Positions 34,106-44,651 of a stretch of 64,000 bases of DNA are shown here, in pieces. The stretch's first letter is position 1; every line of letters begins with the position of its first letter. Both the position numbers and the translations under genes were made by a program. The notes beneath the pieces are model-generated. The model saw nothing but the letters and a program-made list of their open reading frames with translations, was not told the DNA's origin and did not search any database. The stretch is from Aralia elata (Eukaryota > Streptophyta > Magnoliopsida > Apiales > Araliaceae). The stretch lies in contig CM068383.1 in NCBI GenBank assembly GCA_034770075.1, forward strand, positions 40,443,222 through 40,507,221, written 5' to 3'.

Positions 34106-35122
34106 ATGTTGAGACAAGGATGTGTAGGATATCTAGCCTACATAGTTGATACACGAAAGGTGAGTGCAAAGCTAGAAGAGTTACCGGTAGTTAGGGATTT
34201 TGCGGACGTGTTCCCTGATGATTTGTCGGGACTACCGCCAGATAGGGAAATTGAATTTGTAATTGATCTAGCACCGGGAACAACCCCTATATCAAAAGCC
34301 CCGTATCGAATAGCTCCAGTAGAGTTGAAGGAGTTGGTGGTGCAACTGCAAGAGCTGCTAGACAAGAAGTATATTAAACTGAGCATTTCGTCGTGGGGAG
34401 CGCCGGTGTTATTTGTTAAGAAGAAAGATGGATCAATGCGTCTTTGCATTGATTATAGAGAGTTGAACAAGGTCACGAATAAAAATAAGTATACGTTGCC
34501 AAGAATCGATGACCTGTTTGATCAGCTGAAGGGAGCGAGATATTTTTCAAAGATAGATCTACATAGTGGGTACCATCAGTTGAAGGTGAGAAAGGAAAAC
34601 ATACCAAAGACAGCATTCTGAACTAGATATGGCCACTATGAGCTTTTAGTTATGTCATTTGGTTTAACAAACGCACCTGCAGCGTTTATAGATTTAATGA
34701 ATAGGGTGTTTAAACCATTTTTGGATAAATTCGTAGTGGTATTCATAGACGATATTCTGGTATATTCCAAAACTCAGGAAGAGCATGTGGAACACCTGAA
34801 GGTGACTTTGGAAGTGTTAAGGAGGGAGAAATTGTATGCGAAATTCTCCAAATGTGAATTTTGGTTGGAGCGTGTTCAATTCCTTGGGCATGTTATTGAT
34901 AGAGACGGGATTTCGGTGGATCCGGCGAAAGTGAAAGCTGTGATGAACTGGGATAAGCCGAAAACACTATTAGAAATAAGGAGTTTCTTGGGATTGGCGG
35001 GTTATTATAGGCGTTTTATTCAAGATTTCTCCAGGATCGCCTCTCCGTTAACGAATTTAACAAGGAAATCAGTGAAGTTCGTTTGGACGGAGAAAAATGC
35101 GAAGAAAGTTTTCAGGAGTTAA
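34106..35122 (+). pseudogene. Element A reverse transcriptase (broken)
   Basis: Plus-strand frame starting in the protease-RT linker (FADVFPDDLSGLPPDREIEF). It has SWGAPVLFVKKKDGSMRLC, LPRIDDLFDQLKGARYF, MSFGLTNAPAAF and the active-site FIDDILVYSK, then LGLAGYYRRFI. A TGA at 34619-34621 replaces the Arg of the FRTRYGH motif; the frame is the same on both sides. A frameshift in an A-run near 35093 leads into RNase H. The catalytic aspartates remain, but no full-length enzyme can be made. Confidence 0.88.
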
Positions 35123-35890
35123 AGAGACGTTTGAGTTCAGCACCTGTGTTGTCTTTACCAGATAATACAGGGAATTTTGTGGTGTATATTGACGCATCGC
35201 ACAAGGGGTTAGGCTGCGTGCTTATGCAGAACGGTAAGGTTATCGCCTATGCTTCGCGCCAATTAAAAGATTATGAGAAAGGGTATCCGACCCATGATCT
35301 AGAGCTAGCAGCCGTGGTGTTTACTTTAAAATTTGGAGGCACTATCTCTATGGGGAGAAGTGTGAGATATACACAGACCATAAAAGTCTCAAGTATATTT
35401 TCACATAGAAGGATTTAAATATGCGTCAGAGACAATGGATAGAATTGATCAAAGATTACGATTGTGAAATCCTATACCATCCAGGGAAGCTAATGTGGTT
35501 GCTGACACTTTGAGCAGGAACGGTAGGGAGAAGTTATCTTTGTTAACTGCCCAGGAGAAGCTCATGGCGGAAATGGCTAAGTTAGAGTTAGAGGTGAAAT
35601 GTCTGACAAAGCCGAATGAAAAACTATTCCAGATGGAAACCCAACCAACTTTGATAAACAAGGTAAAGGAAGCGCAACTCCAGGATGAGGAGTGTGATAA
35701 AATACGGAAAAGGGTGCTTGAGGGTGAGGAGCTTAAATTCAAAATCGATACTGAAGGATTACTGAGATTTGAAGGTAGAATCCGAGTTCCGTTAGTGCAA
35801 GAGATCAGAGAAGAGATTTTGAACGAAGCTCACAGTTCACGATTTTCAGTTTACCCGAAAAGTACAAAAATGTACCAGGATCTTCGATAA
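35083..35890 (+). pseudogene. Element A RNase H and integrase N-terminus (broken)
   Basis: RNase H begins VVYIDASHKGLGCVLMQNGKV and continues AYASRQLKDYEKGYPTHDLEL. A one-base deletion in the FALKIW codons (near 35330) shifts the frame, as at the equivalent spot in G. It resumes with VADTLSR (35495) and runs through a linker to HSSRFSVYPKSTKMYQDLR, where the first His of the integrase zinc finger region reads YPKST instead of HPGST. A TAA follows at 35888. Confidence 0.85.
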
Positions 35891-35908
35891 CATTTCTGGT
35901 GGCCAAAT

Positions 35909-37077
35909 ATGAAAAGAGAAGTTGCTGAGTGTGTTGCGAAGTGCTTAACTTGTCAGAAAGTCAAAGAAGAACATCAGAGACCAAGTGGTTTGCTACAACC
36001 CTTGGAGATACCAGTATGGAAGTGGGAGCATATCACGATGGATTTTGTGGTAGGCTTTCCAACTACTCAGAAGGGTTACGACGTAATATGGGTTATTGTA
36101 GACAGACTAACAAAATCAGTACATTTCTTGCCGATCAAAATCAGGTTCACCCTAGATCAGTTGGCGAAATTATACGTCAAGGAAATTATCTCGAGGCACA
36201 GTGTTCCAGTTTCAATTGTGTCGGACAGAGATCCACGTTTCACATCCAAATTTTGGAGAAGTCTACAAGCTTATATGGGGACGCAATTGAGAATGAGTAC
36301 AGTGTATCATCTCCAAACTGATGGTCAAAGTAAAAGAACAATACAAACATTGGAGGATATGCTACGGGCATGCGTCATGGACTTCAAAGGAAACTGGGAT
36401 GACCATTTACCACTAGTCAAATTTGCCTATAATAATAGCTATCACACAAGCATTGGAATGCCGCCTTATGAAGCATTGTACGGAAGAAAGTGCAGAACTC
36501 CGTTATGTTGGGATGAGGTTGGTGAACGTCAACTATTGGGACCTGAACTGGTATAGCAAACTGCTGAGGTCGTCAAGGTGATAAGAGCCAGATTGTTAGC
36601 TGCTTAAGACAGGCAGAAGAAATATGCAGATAAGCACCGACAGAATAGAGAATTCATCTTCGGTAGTTTTGTATTTCTCAAAGTATCTCCCTAGAAGGGA
36701 AATATCAGATTTGGTAAAAGGGTAAGTTGAGTCCGCGATTTATTGGACCCTTTGAGGTGTTGAAAAGAGTAGGAGAGGTGGCTTATGAAGTAACTTTACC
36801 TCCCGAGTTGGCCCACATTCATAATGTCTTTCATATATCGGTGCTACGACCATATAAGCCCGATTATAAACATGTTATGGAATATGAACCGATACAATTT
36901 GAGAAAGATTTGTCCTATGAAGAGGTTCCTGTGTAGATAATTGACAGGAAAGAACAAGTTCTTAGGAATAAAATTATACCTTCAGTGAAGGTAATTTGGA
37001 GGAACCACAACGCTGAAGAAGCTACGTGGGAACTCGAAGAGAAAATGATGCAAAACTATCCCCAATTATTTGTTTAA
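35909..37077 (+). pseudogene. Element A integrase core and chromodomain-like tail; catalytic Glu lost
   Basis: CVAKCLTCQKV (zinc finger), MDFVVGFPTTQKG and VSDRDPRFTS carry the first two catalytic aspartates. The third position, normally DGQSERT, reads DGQSKRT: codon AAA at 36332-36334, Glu to Lys, which should abolish strand transfer. Stops occur at 36554, 36604 and 36691 and near 36934. The tail keeps GPFEVLKRVG, HIHNVFHISVLRPYKPDYK and a chromodomain-like VKVIWRNHNAEEATWELE, ending YPQLFV at about 37077. Confidence 0.88.
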
Positions 37078-37089
37078 TCCATGTATCGC

Positions 37090-37187
37090 GATTCTGGGGA
37101 CAGAATCCATGTAAGGAGGGGAAAATGTAACGGGCGAATTAATTGCGTTGTGATTATGGGGACAGAATCCTTTTAAGGGGGGAAGGA
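37090..37187 (+). other. Two tandem stem plus polypurine modules of element A
   Basis: GATTCTG-GGGA-CAGAATC (37090-37107) then AAGGAGGGGAAAATGTAACG; again GATTATG-GGGA-CAGAATC (37152-37169) then AAGGGGGGAAGGATGTAACG. The period is 62 bp. Each is followed by TGTAACG, so either could be the LTR start. The second is taken as the LTR boundary here because no 5' LTR exists to decide. Confidence 0.75.
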
Positions 37188-37955
37188 TGTAACGAATGTA
37201 ATTTTTGGTGAACAAATAAAATATTTATTGAGTTAAATAAATATTTTTGTTAATTTATTTATTGAGTAAAAATAAATGATTAATAAAGTTATTATGGAGT
37301 AATTCATTTTACGTGTAATTATGATAATTGTTATTTGAATGTAGTTTGATGTGTTTATTCTAACTTAATTTAATAATTAAATTAGATGATAAAATAAATT
37401 AGATGATAAAATGATTTATTTGAATAAAGGATTTATTTGAGTAAGATTATTATTTGGTAATATTGTTATTGGTCAAATAAGAGTTATAATTAAATTAGTA
37501 AGATTTAATTGAATTTATTTAATAATAAGTTTAATTGAATTGAAAGTGTGACAATTAAACTATATAGTATAATGGGTTATTAAAATAAATGGAAAGGGTT
37601 AATTTTAGTTAAACCAAACAAGGCCTTGTGACCCTTGGTTGGTAAAAATGGATTATTTTGCTTTGGTTCAACCAAACAAGGCCTTGAGGCCTTTGAAATT
37701 CCATTTTTCTGCATTTGAGTTTGCCAAACATGGCCCAACTCTTTGTTTTTGCAACTGATTAATTAAAAAACAAGTTACGTTAAAAAAATTGGTTTTCAAG
37801 GTTTCATCAGTTTATTTTGAAAAAGCTTAGCAGAGGAATTGGAGGTGAGGGTAAGAGAGTTCAGAGAGGAATTGAGAGTTTGAAAGTTTTGTGAATTGAG
37901 AAGGAGAAGAGAAAGGATTGCTAAAGCTAAGGAGTCATATTTGTTTAGCTTGAAG

Positions 37956-39746
37956 GTATAATTCCTTTTAAATTTTGTTAGAAGTTTTATTCACTGTATA
38001 TGATTTTAATTTCCTGTATGTAAATTCATTTTCTTAATACATGAATTACTTGGTTGTAATTGATAGTAAGCATGTAATAGTGATTATAAGATGTTATAAA
38101 CCAATTTGTAGGAATTAATCCATGAAAGCATGTTTTAAAATATAGTTTTTAGTTTTACAGAGTTTCACTTTCATGTATGGTTTATATGTATAAAAATTGA
38201 TGTTCAATTTGATTATTAATCGGTAAATTGACTTTTGATTGTGTTAATATGATGAAAAACGAAAAGAATGCAAGTGGAATGGATTGAAATGGGTTAGAGA
38301 TGAATTCACAAGTGTTCAATTTCATTAAAAAGGCCAAAACATGATTATTTTGCTTAAATAGTAAATTTTTGGTTTTTAATTAGTTGATTATATGTTTTAT
38401 AATGATTGGAATTGTTAGAAATATGTTGGGTAATTGTTTTACAACATGTTTGATGTTTGGGTATGTTTAATTTGTGAGTCGGATGACAGAATTTAGAAAT
38501 TTTGGTCTGAATTTTGCTGGTTTGCGAACTGTAGAAGATGACAGTCGAGTCCACTGCCCCGGCGGTGGAAATGTACTGGAAGTCTTGCCCCGGCGGTGTC
38601 CTCGCCCCGGCGGTAGAAATGAACTACCTTCCTCGCCTCGGCGGTAGAAATGAACTACCTTCCCCGCCCCCGCGGTAGCCTCGCCCCGGCACTGGTTTGT
38701 GAAGGAATCCACCGCCCCGGTGGTGGAACAGAAAAAAAAAATTTCTTTTCTCTGTGATTATATTATATGGCCATGTGTACGTTTAAGGCTTAGATTAAGT
38801 ATTAAATGATTGATGAGATACTTCAATGAATGATAAGCGAATACTCAATGAATATCAAATGACAATAGATATATATATTAAAATGAAAATAGATGAGATC
38901 GAATTCTAAAGTGCTTATAATACTGTAGCTAATTATTGTTACCACTTTATAAACGGAATGTATAGGTTGATTAAGGAACGTGAATATTAACCTGTAATCT
39001 ATGCACGAGGCAAGTTTTCTACCTTTAATCTTTTATTTTCCGTTGAAAGCAAGTTTCTTACTTTCCTTTCATTGAGCAAGCTTATTAACCTTAGCTTATC
39101 ATTATTCAAGCAAGGTTGATACAATGACAAATGCTTATGTTATATTCTAGTCATTTATTATCCAGTCATGAATTTTTATTCAAACTTCAAACATAAATCT
39201 TGTTGTATGATTCTATTGTTGAATTAAATACTTTAAAGAATAGCAAACCCTTATTGATTCAACTAGTCCATAGTTAATGAGCGTTCCAAAAATTTAGAAT
39301 ATCTTGAAGTTATCCCAAACCAAGTTTCTTTTGGTAGGGAATCTGAAGTTAAAGTGAGATGAACAACCCTAATATAGGGGATTAAACTATGCAGTAGCGT
39401 TAAAATGTTTGTACACAATACATTATACGAAGGGCTGATTCCCCAAAGTACGAGATGGATAGTCCATAGTCTACAAGACTGTTAAAGGTTACAGTAGTGA
39501 TACTTGTTAACCTAGGACATAGTTCGAGGTCTTATGACCCTCAGATATACTTTTGATTTTGAAATCTATACTCAATTCTTATGCCGAGTTTTCTTTTGAG
39601 TTTTTTTTCAGCCCTTTGATTTTTGTTGAATGATTTGAGGAAAACTATTATACCTCAATTGAAAATCCACTCTATTGATTATTTAATTGTCATTGTTATT
39701 ACATTTGTGGGCTATTGTATGCTCACCCTTGCATAAAACATTGCAG
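37956..39746 (+). other. Candidate leader intron inside the A LTR
   Basis: Donor TTGAAG|GTATAATT at 37956; acceptor GCTCACCCTTGCATAAAACATTGCAG shortened here as GCTCACCCTTGC...CATTGCAG, ending at 39746. The branch-like A lies 21 nt before AG. The following exon is purine-rich (AAGGGCAAGGGCAAGATGAG). Related elements share each part. No expression evidence is available. Confidence 0.45.
38551..38727 (+). repeat. GC-rich palindromic repeat cluster in A LTR
   Basis: About seven copies of CCACYGCCCCGGCGGTGG-like words alternating with TAGAAATGAACTACCTTC, comparable to the D1 cluster although the flanking sequence differs. Confidence 0.8.
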
Positions 39747-40411
39747 CTAAACCTAAAAAGTCGGATGAGTCGTCCACTAGCAAGGGCAAGGGCAAGATGA
39801 GCCAATGAAGATGTTTATTCTATTTGGTTCAGTTCTTTGTAATAAGACTTCGTTATTAATTAAGTTTTTATTCCGCATATGATGTAATAAAGGTTAGATA
39901 ACCTGGGATTTATTTAATTAAGAGATTAGAGATGTAAGCCCTTTTGTGGGAAGATATTTTATTCAGCTTAATTTAATTGTCCTTTATTATGGGTAGTTAG
40001 TTATGAATGCATGATATAGTGAACACCAAATCAGTGGGAATTAAGTACTCGGATTTGGGAGTGTCACAATAACTGCTTGTAAATAGGAATTTTGTACTAT
40101 ATACTTAAAATAATTTGGGCATTGTAACTGCTTGTAAATAGGACTTTTGTACTATATACTTAAAATAATTTGGGCATTATAACTGCTTATAAAAGTATAT
40201 TTTTACTATATATATATATATAAAGAAAAATGAAAATAATAACCACTAGAGTAATACCTCTTGTAATTGCTAGCTTTACTTCCAATCGCGCAGCGCTTCG
40301 ATGCTTAGAAAGTAATTTTTATCTCACAATATCTCTCAGAATATAAATATAGAGTGTTTTTGCTCTTGAACTGCTCTTGAAGAATAGTAAGGAATGAATG
40401 AACTGAGCTTG

Positions 40412-40420
40412 CTATTTATA
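40412..40420 (-). promoter_or_regulatory. TATA box of B 3' LTR
   Basis: Minus strand TATAAATAG, followed downstream by a leader and an AAGAG|GTATTAC donor candidate. Confidence 0.65.
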
Positions 40421-40494
40421 GAAAAACCAAGTTTCACTAATTGCACGTTAGGGGCTCGGCTTATTACACTTTGCACCCTAGCATATTCTTAGAA

Positions 40495-41015
40495 TATTCT
40501 TCTAAGCTCCTCAATGAAAATATCTTCCAAGCTCGACAATGCAGCTTGCAATTGAACATATCTTCTAAGCACCTCAATGAAAATATCTTTAAGCTCGACA
40601 ATGCAGCTTGCAATCTAAGCTCCTCAATGAAATATCTTCCAAGCTCTACAATGCAGCTTGCAATTGAACCTATCTTCTAAGCTCCTCAATGAAAATATGT
40701 TCTAAGCTCGACAATGCAACTTGCAATTTAAGCTCCTCAATGAAAATATCTTCCAAGCTCGACAATGCAGCTTGCAATGAACCTATCTTCTAAGCTCCTC
40801 AATGAAAATATCTTCCAAGCTCAACAATGTAGCTTGCAATTGAACTTATCTTCTAAGCTCCTCAATGAAAATATCTTCTAAGCTCGACAATGCAACTTGC
40901 AATCTAAGCTCCTCAATGAAAATATCTTCCAAGCTCGACAATGCAGCTTGCAATTGAACCTATCTTCTAAGCTCCTCAATGAAAATATCTTCCAAGCTCG
41001 ATAGTGTAGCTTGTT
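40495..41015 (-). repeat. 50-63-bp tandem repeat, 9 units, B 3' LTR
   Basis: Units contain CTAAGCTCCTCAATGAAAAT, then CAAGCTCGACAATGCAGCTTG (six-base inverted arms CAAGCT/AGCTTG), with or without TGAACCTATCTT. Unit starts are near 40503, 40570, 40619, 40680, 40733, 40795, 40858, 40906 and 40972. Confidence 0.88.
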
Positions 41016-41486
41016 ACCATAAGCACGACAAATCACTTTGTCATTCCTAAGCACGACACAACAACTTAAAAAAAATAATTTGTCAAGATGCTTCTTGGTG
41101 AAATCGTGAAAAGCACGACAAATCATTTTGTCAATGTAAGCATGACTAAGTAACTTGACAAAAAAATTTTATTTGACTTAATTCATCGTTTACATAATAT
41201 AATCAGAAAACACCTGCTTTGAAATATCATTTCGATCTTTATTAAGAACATATGTTACAAAATTCGAATCTCATCAGGGCTTAAGGTTTTAAACTTCTCG
41301 ATACCTAGTTTTAGGTCACTAAATTAACCTCTAATCATATACGATCGTATTTATAAGCCTCATAAATATTCAGGGTATTACATTCACCCCTACTTCAAAG
41401 AATTTCGTACTCGAAATTATCTTTACGGCTAACTTCAGTCACTCAATATCATATTTATAAGTTCTATAAATATTTAGGATATTACA

Positions 41487-41643
41487 TTCTCTCCTCCTTA
41501 TAAGAATTTTGTCCTTGTAATTCCAATATAAACATTTTTAACTCTCTTTTTACGAGTTTTTTTTTTATCTCCAAAATTTTACGCAGACTATATCCTAAGG
41601 TACTCTTACCCTCGAGCTATAACCTAATGCTCTGATACCATAA
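41487..41643 (-). other. Entire internal region of element B (157 bp)
   Basis: On the minus strand this holds an exact initiator-Met PBS (TGGTATCAGAGC, 41629-41640), about 100 bp of leader, an imperfect pre-PPT stem (about 41504-41523, AGGA loop) and a PPT TATAAGGAGGAGAGAA at 41487-41502. There is no room for gag or pol. B keeps just what is needed in cis for replication by enzymes of other elements. Confidence 0.85.
41629..41640 (-). other. B primer-binding site (initiator tRNA-Met)
   Basis: Minus strand TGGTATCAGAGC, exact match, 3 nt from the LTR. Confidence 0.9.
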
Positions 41644-42660
41644 TGTGACGCGCCAAAAATTCACCTACTAGCTTCTTTTAGCCAGGCCGGACTTCGTGCT
41701 CACGTGTACAACCTTTACATAATGCTATAGAAATCTTGACTTCTAATAATCAGAGTAAAGTGCGGAAAAGTGATAATATTATAAAATATCATTTGTTCGT
41801 GTTATAACATTCCCAGATAACTTATTATTACAAATAAGTCCTAAAAGAGTTAAAAACAAATCTCCATTTATCTATCCGAGACTTGCAGTATTAGCAACTA
41901 GTTAGTTCCCAAGAAAGAGGGGGCTTTCCGTTAAAATGACGCGCAATTAAATGACCTAACCCCTTTCCTCGTCAGAACTTTCTAGACATTGCCAATAATG
42001 TTAATCTAGCATAGTTTAAATAACTTCTACATCTTCAACTTAAATCTTTATACCTCTATATCAGATCTGGTGTTCAAGCTTAACTAGTTAACCACCTATT
42101 AGATATTCCATAATATATAACTTCTAACTGTCCAAGGTTCACAGTATCCCAAAACAGATAATAGTTCTCGTCAGAACGTTAACTGTATTTGGATACCCTC
42201 ATTTGGATATATAGATTTATATCTAATGTATATCTCTTTCATATCAATAGTTCCTATCTATTTGACATTCACAGTATTAATGATAAGATTGTCCCTAGAA
42301 CTGAGGGGCGCATTTCGGTAAAGATGGCACCTTACCAGCGCTCATTAAATGTAACCCCAGAGCTTATAGAACTCTCAATATCATTCAAATACCCTCATTC
42401 AGATGTATAGTTCGTATGAATACTATATTACCTTAGTACAACTATTCTAAACAATTTAAACATCAGAGTATAACGTATTCGATATAATAATGGATGATAA
42501 TATATTTTATATCGTTAAGTTTGGTTACATCATTCTCATTACTAAGTTATTACAACAAAGCCTTTACAAGACTTAAATTTATACAAGCGATAAGGTAAAA
42601 CTAATTAACACGGTCCCTTTCTTGTATTCGTCCCTGAAGTTTCGGGATTTCCATTTAAGA

Positions 42661-43707
42661 CTGCAAAAGAGATTATATGCAAGAATGAGCTACAAATGCT
42701 CAACAAGTTTATTTGAAAACGTAAACACAATGTGTTTGAGTTGAAAGATTTCAAAGATGTATAACTGAGGGTTCTGTACATGAACTATGTGTTTCAATCA
42801 GTTCTATCAGTCTTTAATGACTTAGAAAAGTTTGATTTCGGATATCTGGTAGGGGATCAGCCTAACCAATATCCTAGGAGTATGCATATCATCCTATAAT
42901 TTTGTGTCAATATATAATCAACATTTATCACCACCTTACATCAAGGTGTTCCATTTCTCAGTATAAGATATCGTACCAAAATAATTTGGTTTGACACAAC
43001 ATTTTACGCTCGAATAAACAATATATGAGATGATGCATGAGATGAGTTAAGTTATGCTGAACAAGAAGCAATAACTTCACAATAATTGATAGCAAGATGT
43101 AATAGACTTGCTTAAATGTAACAAGGTTAGAAGACTTGACTCGTATATCTTTTACAGTTAATATAACGGTTTAAACGTTCATCGTAAATCCTATACGATT
43201 ATAGGTGTACATAACTAGTTAAGCGTTTAATAATTAACAATTAACGCTTATAATTAAGACTTATTCTACTATACATGAAATAATTTTTAGCATTATAACT
43301 GCTTATAGAATGAATATTTTTCAACTATATTTAAAATAAATTGAGCATTATAACTGCTTGCAAAATGAATATTCGTTTACTATGTTTGAAATAATTCGAG
43401 CATTATAACTGCTTATAAAATGAATATTCGACTATTATATTTGAGATAATTTTAGCATTATAACTGCTTATAAAATAAATATTTTTACTAAATACTTGAA
43501 GAAAATCGGACATAGTAACTGCTTATAAAAGTATATTTTCTAATATATAAGAGAAATAATTTAGGCATTATAACTGCTTGTAAATAGGACTTTTGTACTA
43601 TATACTTAAAATAATTTGGGCATTATAACTGCTTATAAAAGTATATTTTTACTATATATATATATATATATAAAGAAAAATGAAAATAATAACCACTAGA
43701 GTAATAC
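42661..43707 (-). other. Candidate leader intron inside the B 5' LTR
   Basis: Minus strand: donor ACAAGAG|GTATTACTC at 43707, about 150 nt after the TATA box; acceptor GCTCATTCTTGC...CTCTTTTGCAG ending at 42661, with the branch-like A 25 nt upstream. Inferred only. Confidence 0.42.
43280..43660 (-). repeat. ~60-bp tandem repeat in B 5' LTR
   Basis: About six units share GCATTATAACTGCTTRTAAA, then TATTTTT/ATTCG and ACTATATWYTTRAAATAAT. It ends in a TA run. Confidence 0.8.
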
Positions 43708-43859
43708 CTCTTGTAGTTGCTAGCTTTACTTCTAATCGCGCAGCGCTTCGATGCTTAGAAAGTAATTTTTATCTCACAATATCTCAGAATATAAATATAG
43801 AGTGTTTTTGCTCTTGAACTGCTCTTGAAAAATAGTAAGGAATGAATGAACTGAGCTTG

Positions 43860-43868
43860 TTATTTATA
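43860..43868 (-). promoter_or_regulatory. TATA box of B 5' LTR
   Basis: Minus strand TATAAATAA, equivalent to 40412-40420 with one base changed. Confidence 0.6.
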
Positions 43869-43944
43869 GAAAAATCAAGTTTCACTAATTGCACGTTAGG
43901 GGCTCGGCTTATTACACTTTGCACCCTAGCATATTCTTAGAATA

Positions 43945-44285
43945 TTCTTCTAAGCTCCTCAATGAAAATATTTTCCAAGCTCGACAATGCAGCTTGCAAT
44001 TGAACCTATCTTCTAAGTTCCTCAATGAAAATATCTTTAAGCTCGACAATGCAACTTGCAATCTAAGCTCCTCAATGAAATATCTTCCAAGCTCTACAAT
44101 GCAGCTTGCAATTGAACCTATCTTCTAAGCTCCTCAATGAAAATATATTCTAAGCTCGACAATGCAGCTTGCAATCTAAGCTCCTCAATGAAAATATCTT
44201 CCAAGCTCGACAATGCAGCTTGCAATGAACCTATCTTCTAAGCTCCTGAATGAAAATATCTTCCAAGCTCGACAGTGCAGCTTGT
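43945..44285 (-). repeat. 50-63-bp tandem repeat, 6 units, B 5' LTR
   Basis: Same unit as 40495-41015. Starts near 43953, 44019, 44060, 44128, 44180 and 44242. Confidence 0.88.
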
Positions 44286-44651
44286 TATCGTAAGCACGAC
44301 AAATCACTTTGTCATTCCTAAGCACGACACAGCAACTTAAAAAAAATAATTTGTCAGGATGCTTCTTGGTGAAATCGTGAAAAGCACGACAAATCATTTT
44401 GTCAATGTAAGCACGACTAAGTAGCTTGACAAAAAAATTTTATTTAACTTAATTCATCTTTTACATAATATAATCACAAAACACCTGCTTCAAAATATTA
44501 TTTCGATCTTTATTAAGAACATATATTGCAAAATTCGAATCTCATCGGGGCTTAAGGTTTTAAACTTCTCGATACCTAGTTTTAGGTCACTAACTTAACC
44601 TCTAATCATATACGATCATATTTATAAGCCTCATAAATATTCAAGGTATTA

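Larger units (their letters stand above)
92..40068 (+). mobile_element. Element A: Tekay-like chromovirus, 5'-truncated, split by D1
   Basis: A keeps protease, RT, RNase H, integrase and chromodomain-like tail in the usual Ty3/gypsy order, plus a 3' LTR at 37188-40068. Its 5' LTR, primer site and gag are absent. D1 (314-33906) lies inside its protease codons. The right end meets B LTR sequence cleanly (ATAAC at 40069 would be the target duplication). Many in-frame stops and frameshifts make it an old, dead copy. The Tekay/Del assignment rests on the integrase C-terminus and the very long LTRs and is an inference. Confidence 0.85.
37188..40068 (+). repeat. A 3' LTR (about 2.88 kb)
   Basis: Starts TGTAACGAATG (or TGTAACGGG at 37126) and ends GGGAGTGTCACA at 40068, where B LTR sequence resumes. 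It contains three CCAAACAWGGCC blocks (37613-37740), a GC-rich hairpin cluster (38551-38727), GGCTGATTCCCC (39433-39444) and the conserved splice-acceptor block (about 39721-39746). Confidence 0.85.
40069..41486 (-). repeat. B 3' LTR, right part
   Basis: Equivalent to 43570-44757 of the intact LTR. It ends TATTACA at 41486, next to the PPT. It holds a TATA box (40412-40420, minus strand CTATAAATAGC context) and nine units of a roughly 50-63-bp repeat (about 40495-41015). Confidence 0.9.
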
